Of a stretch of 64,000 bases of DNA, positions 1 through 8,127 are shown piece by piece (positions within the stretch are counted from its first letter, which is position 1; the number at the start of each line of letters is the position of its first letter). Location: contig CAWBYL010000006.1 of the NCBI GenBank assembly GCA_963793025.1, positions 1,116,001-1,180,000 on the forward strand, written 5' to 3'. Under the pieces are notes generated by a model. The model had not been told where the DNA came from. It worked only from the letters and a program-made list of their open reading frames with translations, and searched no databases. The stretch is from CAWBYL01 sp963793025. GTDB taxonomy: Bacteria > Actinomycetota > Acidimicrobiia > Acidimicrobiales > Acidimicrobilacustridaceae. The position numbers were made by a program, and so were the translations under genes.

Positions 1-602
1 AACCCGATGCCCTCGGCGGCGCAGTAGTCCAGCACGTCGGCATCGGTCTGCTCGGCGAGGTTGTAGCGGTTCTGGACGGTCGCGACCTCGACGATCTGCC
101 GGGCCGCCTCGATCTCCTCGACCGACACCTGCGAAAGCCCGACGTGGCGGACCTTGCCCTCGTCCTGGAGCGACTTGAGCAGACCGAACTGATCGTCTCG
201 GGCCACCGCCGGGTCGATGCGATGGAGCTGGAAGAGGTCGATGACGTCCCGCCGCAGCCGCCGGAGGCTCATCTCGCACTCCTGGCGGAGGTACTCAGGA
301 CGTCCGACGGGCGCCCAGGCGTTGGGCCCGCTGCGGGTCAGACCGGCCTTGGTGGCGATGACGACACCGTCGTGGGGACCGATCATCTCGCCGATCAGAT
401 CCTCGGCCACGTGCGGGCCGTAGGCGTCGGCGGTGTCGATGAGGTCGACGCCGAGCTCGACGGCCCGGCGCAGGACCGCTCGGCACTCGTCGGGGTCGTC
501 GGGCGGCCCCCAGATGCCCTTGCCCGTGAGCCGCATCGAGCCGAAGCCGAGACGGTGCACCGTCAGGTCGCCGCCGATGGTGATGGTGTCGCTGGAGGCC
601 AT
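1..602 (-). CDS. aldo/keto reductase, 3' end cut by window edge
   Basis: NADPH-dependent aldo/keto reductase of the bacterial oxidoreductase type, reducing aldehydes or ketones in the cytoplasm; the substrate cannot be told. About 200 residues are visible from the ATG at 602. The catalytic tetrad is recognisable: Asp and Tyr in DTADAYG, Lys in VIATKAG and His in FQLHRID. The late strand with SQVSVEEIE is present; the C-terminal cofactor-binding part lies outside the window. It follows a methyltransferase and an FMN reductase on the same strand with gaps of about 64 bases, so a loose operon is possible. Confidence 0.88.
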   Translation of the reverse strand, partial: MASSDTITIGGDLTVHRLGFGSMRLTGKGIWGPPDDPDECRAVLRRAVELGVDLIDTADAYGPHVAEDLIGEMIGPHDGVVIATKAGLTRSGPNAWAPVGRPEYLRQECEMSLRRLRRDVIDLFQLHRIDPAVARDDQFGLLKSLQDEGKVRHVGLSQVSVEEIEAARQIVEVATVQNRYNLAEQTDADVLDYCAAEGIG

Positions 603-666
603 GGATCCAGTTCTACCCGTGCCGCTGCCATCCCGTGCGGGTCAGCGCCCGGTCGTCGTGGCCCGA

Positions 667-1317
667 TCAGGGGGCCGCCGCGGGGCGTCGCAGATCGCGA
701 CGCACGACGTGCGTCTCGGACCCGGGCGCGGCGTCCTCGCCGCCCACGACCACCAGGCCGGGTCCCCACGCACCGGCCCCTTCCAGCGCGGCCAGCGTCG
801 AAGGATCCAGGGCCCACGGTGGCCCCGATGGTGGCCGGAGCCCGTCGCCGACCAGCGCGATGATCACGAGGAGACCGCCGGGGCGGAGGAAGCTCGCCAC
901 CGCGGCGGCCGCCCGGGCCTGGTCGGCCGGTGGTGTCGACTGGATGGTGAACACCTCGAGGACGAGATCGAACGAGCCCGACCAGGCGGCGGGGGGGTCG
1001 AACAGGTCGGCCACCGTCCACTCCACATCGGTGCCTGGGTGGCGCTCCTCGGCCCAGGCGACGGCGGCGGGGGAGCGGTCGAAGGCCACCACGTCGAGCC
1101 CCCGATCGGCGAGGGCGGCCGCGTGGTCCCCGAGCCCCGCGGCCACGACCAGCGCCCGCCGGTGGAGAGAAGGATCGAAGGTGGCCAGCCACCGCTCGAC
1201 CATCGCTTCGGACACGGCGTGTTGCCAGGGGATGCCCGAGTCGTCGCGTCCGGCGCGGCGGTAGATGTCGTCGAAGAAGGCGCCGAGGCCGTCATCGCCG
1301 GGGGTTCGCTCACCCAT
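667..1317 (-). CDS. class I SAM-dependent methyltransferase
   Basis: A 216-residue Rossmann-type methyltransferase. Motif I is a variant (VVAAGLGDHAAALA, about residues 56-69), followed by the acidic end of strand 2 (VVAFDRSP) and the motif II/III region FDLVLEVFTIQ and FLRPGGLLVIIAL. This is the small stand-alone form typical of methyltransferases acting on small molecules or thiols; the acceptor is unknown. ATG at 1317. It sits between the FMN reductase and the aldo/keto reductase on the same strand. Confidence 0.85.
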   Translation of the reverse strand: MGERTPGDDGLGAFFDDIYRRAGRDDSGIPWQHAVSEAMVERWLATFDPSLHRRALVVAAGLGDHAAALADRGLDVVAFDRSPAAVAWAEERHPGTDVEWTVADLFDPPAAWSGSFDLVLEVFTIQSTPPADQARAAAAVASFLRPGGLLVIIALVGDGLRPPSGPPWALDPSTLAALEGAGAWGPGLVVVGGEDAAPGSETHVVRRDLRRPAAAP

Positions 1318-1380
1318 GTCGAGGACGACCTGGGCCGCGCCGCGGCGCCCGACCCGTCGGGCCGGGTGGATCGGAGGGAC

Positions 1381-1977
1381 TCACCTGGGAGTCCCGAAGC
1401 GGGCCGGGTCGATGCCGAGCGGTTCGACGATCGCCGACACGAGCCGCAGCTTGGTCGCCGGCGACGTTTCGTGGGCGTCGACGACGGCGTCCGCCCATCG
1501 TTCGATGTCGCCGATGGTGTCGGGATCGTCGATCGCGCCGTCCTCGTCGACCTTGGTGCGGGGTGCGTCGATGCCGAGGGTGGCGACCACCAGGGCGCCC
1601 TGCCAGCTGAGCGTGCGCACCAGCTGCTCGAGGGCGAACTCGCCCCCGGTCGTGCCGGCACTGAGGACGCCGACGAGACGGTGGTGGACGGAACCCGATC
1701 CGACGAGCCAGTCCAACGCGTTCTTGGTGGAGCCGGCCACCCCTCCGGCGTACTCGGGGGCGGCCAGCAACACACCGTCAGCGGCCTCCAGGGCGGCCCG
1801 TAGGGCGACGACCGAGGGGGGTGGGTCCTCGACCTGGTCCGGTCGGAACGCCGGGACCTCACCGGGGTGATCAACCCAGCGGGTGTCCACCCCCACCGCG
1901 GCGAGGTGGGCGGCGGCGACATCGAGGGCTGACACGTTGGCGGACCGGGGGCCGAGGCTTCCGGACCACAGCACCAT
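1381..1977 (-). CDS. NADPH-dependent FMN reductase family protein
   Basis: Flavodoxin-like quinone/FMN reductase of 198 residues. The start at 1977 gives the family's usual N-terminus (MVLWSGSLGPRS, the phosphate-binding loop for FMN). The central signature AAPEYAGGVAGSTKNALDWL matches the PEYN(G)xxPGxLKNAIDW region of the family. An upstream in-frame ATG at 2070 would overlap the divergent permease gene and add sequence not expected in the family, so I rejected it. The 91-base gap to the permease start at 2069 must hold both promoters. Confidence 0.85.
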   Translation of the reverse strand: MVLWSGSLGPRSANVSALDVAAAHLAAVGVDTRWVDHPGEVPAFRPDQVEDPPPSVVALRAALEAADGVLLAAPEYAGGVAGSTKNALDWLVGSGSVHHRLVGVLSAGTTGGEFALEQLVRTLSWQGALVVATLGIDAPRTKVDEDGAIDDPDTIGDIERWADAVVDAHETSPATKLRLVSAIVEPLGIDPARFGTPR

Positions 1978-2068
1978 CAGCACGGAGCCGATGGTAGGCC
2001 CGCCCGCCCCTGGGATCCCGATCGACGCAACCGGGTAGGGATCGTTCGTCACCGACCGAGAGCGAGCC

Positions 2069-3421
2069 ATGGCCCGTCCTTCCCCGAGCACCGACACCGA
2101 GAAGACCTCGACCTCGGCGTCGAGCGGTTCGGACGAGGGCGGGATCACCCTCACGGGTGCGGTGTCGATGGGTACCGGGGTGATGATCGGGGCCGGCGTG
2201 TTCGCCCTCACCGGTCAGGTGGCCGGCGCCGCCGGACGGTGGTTCCCGCTGGCCTTCGTGCTCGCCGCGGTCGTCGCCGGCACCACCGCCTACTCCTACG
2301 TGAAGCTGTCCAACACCTTCCCGTCCGCTGGCGGGATCGGGAAGTTCCTGAACGAGGCCTACGGCGTGGGCCCGGTGGCGGCCACGTTCACCATGGCCAT
2401 GTGGGCGTCGATGGTGCTCAACGAGAGCCTCGTGGCGCGGACGTTCGGTACCTACTTCTCCCGGCTGATCGGCGTGGACACCGTCACGGTGGTCGTGGCC
2501 GGACTCGGCGTCACCCTCTTGTTGATCTCCTTCGCCGTGAACGCCGCCGGCAACCGCGTCGTCAACGCCACCGAGTCGGCGATGGCGGTGGTCAAGATCG
2601 GCGGGCTGGTCGTGTTCTCCGCGGCGTGCCTGTGGGTGGCGGACTTCCCGAGTGGTGGCGGAGGGGACGCGGCGTCGCTCGGCTCGGCCGACGCCTTCAT
2701 CGCTGCCGTGGCGTTGTCACTTCTCGCCTACAAGGGGTTCACGACCATCACCAACACCGGCGGCGAGATCGAAGATCCGCACCGGAACGTGGGTCGGGCC
2801 ATCGTCATCTCCATCGTGGTGGTCACCGTCGTCTACCTGGCGGTGTCGTTCGCCGTCCGGGGCAACCTCTCGTTGGACGAGATCGCGGCGAGCCGTGACT
2901 ACTCGCTGGCCGAGGCGGCCCGGCCCGTGTTCGGATCAGCCGGCTTCAGGTTGGTGGCTGCCCTCGCCGTGATCGCCACCGTCACCAGTGTGATGGCGTC
3001 GATGTACTCCACCTCCCGCATGCTCGGGATGATGGGTGACATGGGCGAGGCCCCGGAGCTCCGGGCCGCCCAGCGGGTCCCGTTCGGCCGACCGTCCCTC
3101 GTCGTCACCACGGCGGTGGCGATCGTCCTGACCGTCGCCTTCGATCTCACCCGGGTGGCGGCCTTGGGGGCGTTCGCCTACCTCGCCCTCGACGCCGCCA
3201 TCCACTGGGGCCACCTCCGTCACCTCCGCCACGAGACCGGAGCCCGCTCCGCCCCTCTGGTGGCGGCGATCATGCTCGACGCGGTGGTCTTCGTCGGGTT
3301 CGCCGTCTACACCGTGCGCACGGACCTCCTCGTGATCGGCGCCTTCGTCGTGTTCTCGCTGCTCGTGGCGGTCGGCGAGACCTACTACACGCGCCGTCAC
3401 GCTCACGCCGGGGACGGCTAG
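2069..3421 (+). CDS. APC-family amino acid permease
   Basis: A 450-residue integral membrane transporter of the amino acid-polyamine-organocation superfamily. After a short hydrophilic Ser/Thr-rich head, TM1 carries the unwound substrate-binding segment (GTGVMIGAGVFALTG, about residues 31-45). About 12 hydrophobic segments follow. The motif FIAAVALSLLAYKGFTTITNTGGEIEDP-type region (TM6 and the following loop; the GGEIEDPHRNVGRA part is visible) is diagnostic. Substrate not predictable. It is divergent from the FMN reductase; the next gene is convergent. Confidence 0.9.
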   Translation: MARPSPSTDTEKTSTSASSGSDEGGITLTGAVSMGTGVMIGAGVFALTGQVAGAAGRWFPLAFVLAAVVAGTTAYSYVKLSNTFPSAGGIGKFLNEAYGVGPVAATFTMAMWASMVLNESLVARTFGTYFSRLIGVDTVTVVVAGLGVTLLLISFAVNAAGNRVVNATESAMAVVKIGGLVVFSAACLWVADFPSGGGGDAASLGSADAFIAAVALSLLAYKGFTTITNTGGEIEDPHRNVGRAIVISIVVVTVVYLAVSFAVRGNLSLDEIAASRDYSLAEAARPVFGSAGFRLVAALAVIATVTSVMASMYSTSRMLGMMGDMGEAPELRAAQRVPFGRPSLVVTTAVAIVLTVAFDLTRVAALGAFAYLALDAAIHWGHLRHLRHETGARSAPLVAAIMLDAVVFVGFAVYTVRTDLLVIGAFVVFSLLVAVGETYYTRRHAHAGDG

Positions 3422-3443
3422 GGCGCCGAGGGCCGCCGTGGCC

Positions 3444-4265
3444 TCAGAAGACCTCGGGCACGAAGGTCTGGTCCTCGACCGGGGGTCGGACGTAGTTGTC
3501 GGGCCCGCGCGGTGGGAGCTCCATGGGCGCCGACGTGACGTCCTCGTAGGGGACCTGGCCGAGCAGGTGGCTGATGCAGTTGAGGCGGGCCCGCCGCTTG
3601 TCGTCGGCCTCCACCACCCACCAGGGGGAGTGCTTCGTGTCGGTGTACCGGAACATCTCGTCCTTGGCCCTCGAGTAGTCGGCCCACCGGGCCCGGGACT
3701 CGAGGTCCATGGGGCTGAGCTTCCACCGCTTGTCGGGCTGATCGATCCGGTCCTGGAAGCGACGTTCCTGCTCGTCGTCGCTGACGGAGAACCAGTACTT
3801 CACGAGCACGATGCCGGCGCGCAGCAGCATCTGCTCGAACTCGGGGCAGGAGCGGAGGAACTCGCGGTACTCGTCGTCGGTGCAGAACCCCATCACATGC
3901 TCGACGCCGGCCCGGTTGTACCAGGAGCGGTCGAACAGGACGATCTCGCCGCCCGCGGGCAGATGGGGCACGTAGCGCTGGAAGTACCACTGCGACTTCT
4001 CCCGCTCGGTGGGCGTGCCCAGCGCCACCACCCTCACCACTCGGGGGTTGGTGCGTTCGACGATCCGCTTGATGGTGCCGCCCTTGCCGGCGGCGTCGCG
4101 CCCCTCGAACAGCACGCAGACCTTCAGCCCCTCCTGGCGGACCCAGCCCTGCATCTTCACCAGCTCGCGCTGCAGCTTCTCCAGGTTGTGGTCGTAGACG
4201 TCGCGGGGGAGTCGCTTGTGGTGCTTTCCGTGCCCGTGGTGCTCCGACGACGATCCGCTCGACAT
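3444..4265 (-). CDS. ppk2: polyphosphate kinase 2 (PPK2)
   Basis: Transfers phosphate between polyphosphate and nucleoside mono/diphosphates. The 273-residue protein has the single-domain PPK2 layout: Walker A FEGRDAAGKGGT at about 53-64, the Walker B region LFDRSWYNRAGVEHVMG at about 110-126, and the lid-helix residues in RWKLSPMDLESRARW. A His/Lys-rich N-terminal tail (HHGHGKHHKR) precedes the fold. The ATG at 4265 is preceded in frame by a GTG at 4268, so the start may be one codon earlier. Subclass (ADP- or AMP-phosphorylating) cannot be settled by eye. Confidence 0.92.
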   Translation of the reverse strand: MSSGSSSEHHGHGKHHKRLPRDVYDHNLEKLQRELVKMQGWVRQEGLKVCVLFEGRDAAGKGGTIKRIVERTNPRVVRVVALGTPTEREKSQWYFQRYVPHLPAGGEIVLFDRSWYNRAGVEHVMGFCTDDEYREFLRSCPEFEQMLLRAGIVLVKYWFSVSDDEQERRFQDRIDQPDKRWKLSPMDLESRARWADYSRAKDEMFRYTDTKHSPWWVVEADDKRRARLNCISHLLGQVPYEDVTSAPMELPPRGPDNYVRPPVEDQTFVPEVF

Positions 4266-4396
4266 CACCGGGACGTTACCCGTCGGACCCGCCCTCGATC
4301 CGAGGCACCCAGCGCCGGCCCATCGGACGTGCCCATACTGGTCGTCGACGAGGGGGACTCGCCGGTCGAGGGGTCGGCGAGAACGGAGGAGGCCCG

Positions 4397-5500
4397 ATGG
4401 AGTTCGCCATGTTCTACGAGATCCCGGTGCCGCGGCCCTGGAACCCGACGAGCGAGTACGAGGCGTACCAGAACACCATCGAGCAGGCGGTGCTCGGCGA
4501 CAAGGTCGGCTTCGACTCGTTCTGGACCGTCGAGCACCACTTCCTCGAGGAGTACTCGCACTGCTCCAACCCCGAGGTGCTGTACGGCGCCATCGCCGCC
4601 CTCACCGAGAACATCCGCCTCGGCTACGGCGTGCGTCTGACCCCGAAGCCCTACAACCATCCCGTGCGCTCGGCCGAGTCGGCCGCGGTGCTCGACCTCA
4701 TCTCCGGGGGACGGGTGGAGTTCGGCACCGGGCGCTCGTCGACCCGATCCGAGCTCGAGGGGTTCGGCATCCGCCCGGAGCAGACCCGGGCGATGTGGCA
4801 GGAAGCGGTCGACCACATCGTCGGGTGCTGGACCAACGACGAGTACGAGTTCGAGGGCGAGCACTGGTCGATGCCCCGGCGTCGGGTGCTGCCCAAGCCG
4901 CTGCAGAAGCCCCATCCGCCGCTCTGGGGGGCGACGGGCAGCCCCGAGACCCACCGCATCGTCGGGGAGATGGGTCTCGGTCTCCTGTCGTTCAGCGTGG
5001 GCACCCCGCCCGAGGAGCTCAAGCGTCGGATCGACATCTACCGCGAGGGCATCGCCGCGTGCACCGAACCGGTGGGGAACTTCGTCAACGACCGGGCGGC
5101 CAGCTTCACCATGGTGAACGTGGGCCGCACCCGGCAGGAGTCGCTGGACGCGGCGTCGGAGTCGTTCGTGTGGTACCCGAAGAAGGGGGCGGAGCTCATC
5201 GGGTCGGTGGCCCAGTGGCTCCGGGAGGAGGAGCAGGAGCTGGGAACCTACGACTACCTGTCGGGCACGGCTGATCGGGTCGAGGACGGCTCGCTCGAGT
5301 ACCTGACCATGGACTACCTCGTCGACAGCAAGGCCTGCGTGGTCGGTGATCCCGACGACGCCATCGAGACGTTCAAGGCCTACGAGGCGACTGGCTGCGA
5401 CGTGATCTTCTGTCTCCTGAACCCCTACGCCGTGAGCCACGAGGCGGTCATGACGACCATCGAGCTCATGGGCGAGCACGTCATGCCGGCGTTCCGGTGA
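4397..5500 (+). CDS. LLM-class flavin-dependent oxidoreductase
   Basis: Luciferase-like TIM-barrel monooxygenase or oxidoreductase of 367 residues that uses FMN or F420. Seen: the N-terminal barrel strand MEFAMFYEIP, the WTVEHHFLEEYS active-site segment (about 43-54), the VRLTPKPYNHPVRSAES region and the GGRVEFGTGRSS phosphate-binding turn, then PPLWGATGSPET. The family oxidises aldehydes, alkanes or coenzyme-bound substrates; no substrate can be assigned. Its stop overlaps the start of a second LLM gene, so the two are co-transcribed. Confidence 0.9.
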   Translation: MEFAMFYEIPVPRPWNPTSEYEAYQNTIEQAVLGDKVGFDSFWTVEHHFLEEYSHCSNPEVLYGAIAALTENIRLGYGVRLTPKPYNHPVRSAESAAVLDLISGGRVEFGTGRSSTRSELEGFGIRPEQTRAMWQEAVDHIVGCWTNDEYEFEGEHWSMPRRRVLPKPLQKPHPPLWGATGSPETHRIVGEMGLGLLSFSVGTPPEELKRRIDIYREGIAACTEPVGNFVNDRAASFTMVNVGRTRQESLDAASESFVWYPKKGAELIGSVAQWLREEEQELGTYDYLSGTADRVEDGSLEYLTMDYLVDSKACVVGDPDDAIETFKAYEATGCDVIFCLLNPYAVSHEAVMTTIELMGEHVMPAFR

Positions 5501-6438
5501 CGGCGCTCCGCCCGGGCGGCCCACCGTTGCGGTGCTGGATGCCGCTCATGTTCGAGCCGCTCGATCAGTTCCTCGCCATCGCCGAGATGGCCGATCAGCT
5601 CGGATTCGAAGGGCTGGCGTTGGCCGACCACGTCGCCGTCCCCACCCGCTTCGACTCGCTCCACCCGTCAGGCGAGAACCCGTTCACCGCCGAATCCGAC
5701 TTCCCTGATCCCATCGCAGTGGTCCCGGCCATGGCGGCGGTGACCGAGCGGCTCCGCTTCATGAGCTACGTGTACGTCCTGTCCATGCGTGAGCCGCTGC
5801 AGGTCGCCAAGCAGGTCGGCACCGTGGCCGGGCTGTTCCCCGATCGCTTCCGGTTCGGCGTGGGCGCGGGCTGGCTCACCGAGGAGGTGCGGTCGTTGGG
5901 CGTCGATCCCGCGACCCGCGGCCGACGCATGGACGAGATGCTGGCCGTGATCCGTCAGGCCTGGGACGATGGTTGGGTCGAGTTCAGGGGTGAGCACTTC
6001 GCCATCGACGGGGCCGGCGTGTTTCCCGTACCGGCCGTGCCACCGCCTGTCTGGGTCGGCGGGAAGAGCGACGCCGCTCTGCGCCGGGCCGTCGCCCAGG
6101 ACGGATGGCTGGGGATGAACTACGACCTCCCCGAGGTCGAGCGCCTCCTCGTCCGCCTGGCCCAGATCCGCGAGGAGGCCGACGACCAGCGCGACGACTT
6201 CGAGGTCTTCGTCATCCCGAACGCAGTTCCCTCCCGCCAACTCCTCGACGACCTCGCCGGGGCCGGCGTGACCTCCACGATGGTCATGCCCTGGGTGCCG
6301 GCTGACGACGCCGTGTCGGCGCTGGAAGCCAAGCGAGACGCCATGGCCCAGGCGGCGGCCACCCTCGGCCTGGTCCCTCTGGACGCTCTGGACGCTCCGA
6401 ACCGGTCCGAATCTTCAGGATCTCGGTCGCCGGCCTGA
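5497..6438 (+). CDS. LLM-class (F420-type) oxidoreductase
   Basis: Second luciferase-like enzyme, 313 residues, starting at GTG 5497 in a GTGA overlap with the gene before it. It looks like the TIGR03619-type F420-dependent group: FEGLALADHVAVP (about 29-41), MSYVYVLSMREPLQVAKQVGT, the turn RFRFGVGAGWLTEEVRSLGVD, and PPVWVGGKSDAALRRA. The short Ser/Arg-rich C-terminal tail is not conserved in this family. The tandem of two distinct LLM enzymes suggests successive or partner oxidation steps on one substrate. Confidence 0.88.
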   Translation: MTALRPGGPPLRCWMPLMFEPLDQFLAIAEMADQLGFEGLALADHVAVPTRFDSLHPSGENPFTAESDFPDPIAVVPAMAAVTERLRFMSYVYVLSMREPLQVAKQVGTVAGLFPDRFRFGVGAGWLTEEVRSLGVDPATRGRRMDEMLAVIRQAWDDGWVEFRGEHFAIDGAGVFPVPAVPPPVWVGGKSDAALRRAVAQDGWLGMNYDLPEVERLLVRLAQIREEADDQRDDFEVFVIPNAVPSRQLLDDLAGAGVTSTMVMPWVPADDAVSALEAKRDAMAQAAATLGLVPLDALDAPNRSESSGSRSPA

Positions 6439-6492
6439 CCCCTCCACGCTCGGACTTTGACGTCAGCATCCACGTCTCGGGGCAACCACTCT

Positions 6493-6582
6493 GGGAAGGT
6501 ACTTCCCTACGCTGCGCGGTTGTGCTTCGATAGCAGGGACGGCATGGGCCAAACGGCCTAGGTGATGGGTCGTACGACCTAG
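6493..6582. promoter_or_regulatory. palindromes and 21-bp-spaced repeats before the LRV-like gene
   Basis: Three symmetrical elements lie upstream of the start at 6597. An inverted repeat GGGAAG-N3-CTTCCC is at 6493-6507. GGCC-AAAC-GGCC is at 6547-6558. A perfect 12-base palindrome GGTCGTACGACC is at 6568-6579. In addition, ACGGCCTAG (6553-6561) and ACGACCTAG (6574-6582) are direct repeats exactly 21 bases apart, two helical turns. This looks like a regulator-binding region or structured 5' leader; the regulator is unknown. Confidence 0.5.
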
Positions 6583-6596
6583 ATGGAGTGACTCCG

Positions 6597-7049
6597 ATGG
6601 CTGATCGACGGGAAGTGCACTCGCAGGTTGGCTTGGCCGCCCTGCTCGACGTCCAGTGGCTGGAGATCACCGTGACCGGTGACCAGTTCGTGCCGGCCCC
6701 CGGTGCTGACGGCGGGGCCGATCTGACCGCGACCCACCCGACGGTCGAACGGCTCATCGAGATGGCGGCGACCTCCACGGGGATCCACGTCCGGGCCACG
6801 GTGGCGGCCCGCCCCGACCTCGACGCCACCGTGTACGCCCTCGTCGGCACCGACGACCATCCCCTCGTCCGGGGTCGGGTGGCCGCCAACCCGTCGGCGC
6901 CGGCCGCCGTGCTGCGCCGCCTGAGCCAGGACACGGACCCCGGAGTGCGTGACGCCGCTCGTCGTGAGCTGGCGCGCCGTCGCACCTGCCGGGACCACGA
7001 GCGCTATCTCGGCCCGGACCGGCACGTCCCCCTGAGCGCCTCGGCCTGA
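6597..7049 (+). CDS. LRV/HEAT-like repeat protein, function unknown
   Basis: A 150-residue cytoplasmic protein. ATG 6597 is chosen because GGAG at 6585-6588 is well spaced; a GTG at 6588 in the same frame is the alternative. The C-terminal half contains tandem helical repeats of the leucine-rich-variant/HEAT kind: VRATVAARPDLDATVYALV, then VRGRVAANPSAPAAVLRRL, then DTDPGVRDAARREL, a pattern of ANP/ARP turns followed by amphipathic helices. Such repeats mediate protein contacts. It ends in a basic segment ARRRTCRDHERY. No neighbour suggests a role; the elaborate upstream region suggests controlled expression. Confidence 0.7.
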   Translation: MADRREVHSQVGLAALLDVQWLEITVTGDQFVPAPGADGGADLTATHPTVERLIEMAATSTGIHVRATVAARPDLDATVYALVGTDDHPLVRGRVAANPSAPAAVLRRLSQDTDPGVRDAARRELARRRTCRDHERYLGPDRHVPLSASA

Positions 7050-7279
7050 GCCGACCGCGGTCTCCGCTCAGCAGAGCGGTTCGATTGCGGGGTGTCGCCC
7101 TACTCGAACACCGATACCTCGCCGGTCCCCGTCACTCGCTCCGGGCCCCACAGGTCAGCGTCGACGGTAGCCATCCAACCAATCCGCGGCGTCGAGTCGT
7201 GCTTCGTCGAGCCTCGCCCGCGCCTGGCGGTCGGATGAGGCAAGGTGTCGGTCCGAGCACGACCACGAGGGGGACGGAG

Positions 7280-8111
7280 ATGGACAGCTTCGAAGACGCG
7301 GTGGTGGTGGTGACGGGCGGAGCCAGCGGGATCGGTCGGGGCATCGCCCTCGAGGCGGCCGGCCGCGGGGCCGACGTGGTCGTGGCCGATGTGCACGACG
7401 AGCGCCTGGCCGAGACCGTCGCCGCGCTCGGAGGCCACCGGCCGCCAAGCACTGGGCGTTCACTGCGATGTCACCAGCGACGCCGAGGTCGACGCGCTGC
7501 GCGACGCGACCATCGACCGGTTCGGTCACGTGGATCTGCTCTGCAACAACGCCGGGGTCTCCGTCCTCGGTCCGCCCGAGCGGGTCGACATGGACGACTG
7601 GGAGTGGATCCTGCAGGTCAACGTGCTCGGCATCGTCCGGGGCGTCCGGGCCTTCGTCCCGGGGATGTTGGAAAGGGGTCGTGGTCACGTCCTCAACACG
7701 GCGTCGATCGCCGGGGTGTGGGCCTACACCTGGGACGCGGCGCCCTACATCTCCTCCAAGTTCGCGGCGTACGGGTTCACCGAGGTCCTCGCTCGGCGCC
7801 TCGAGCCTCACGGGATCGGTGTCTCGGTCCTGTGTCCCGGCCTGGTCGACACGAACCTGGGCGAGACCGCTCGTTTCTCGGGGGTCCCGGAGGGGAAGCA
7901 CGCCGACTGGGTCTACTTCCCGCCCGAGCTGGCCGACGCGGTGGAGCCGGCCGCCGTCGGGGTCCTCGTCGCCGACGCCGTGCTCGCCGACCGGTTCGCC
8001 ATCTTCACCCATGCCCGGGACGAAGAGCGCTATCGCACGTGGCGCACCGACATCGACACCAACCTGGCCGACGTCATCGCCACCCAGAAGGCGCCGCCCC
8101 GCCAGGCCTGA
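7280..8111 (+). pseudogene. SDR-family oxidoreductase with a +1 frameshift near 7430
   Basis: Short-chain dehydrogenase read in two frames. From ATG 7280 the first frame gives the NAD(P)-binding turn TGGASGIGRG and VVADVHDERLAETVAAL; the sequence then continues in the next frame as EATGRQALGVHCDVTSDAE, with CNNAGVS, the catalytic NTASIAG Ser and YISSK Tyr/Lys. Removing one G from the GG at 7430-7431 joins the frames into about 276 residues with normal family length. This is either a recent inactivating insertion or a sequencing error. All catalytic residues are intact downstream. A GGGGGACGGAG ribosome site precedes 7280; the 230 bases before it hold no gene that I can support. Confidence 0.8.
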
Positions 8112-8124
8112 CGGGCGGCGGGGC
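8096..8124. terminator. hairpin at SDR / oxygenase convergent junction
   Basis: GCCCCGCC at 8096-8103 pairs with GGCGGGGC at 8117-8124 around a 13-base loop. The structure overlaps the stop codon of the SDR and sits 4 bases from the stop of the convergent oxygenase gene. No T-run follows. Confidence 0.45.
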
Positions 8125-8127
8125 TCC

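Noticed and set aside
6439..6596. Possible cyclic-di-GMP riboswitch because of GGGCCAAACGG and paired elements
   Set aside because: The conserved riboswitch core bases are absent; the symmetry fits protein-binding sites better.
7100..7200. A minus-strand peptide ending in ERVTGTGEVSVFE
   Set aside because: No ribosome site, no recognisable family, and it runs antisense into the frameshifted SDR leader.
7050..7279. GGTTCGATT near 7080 looked like a tRNA T-loop
   Set aside because: No acceptor stem, D arm or anticodon arm can be drawn around it.
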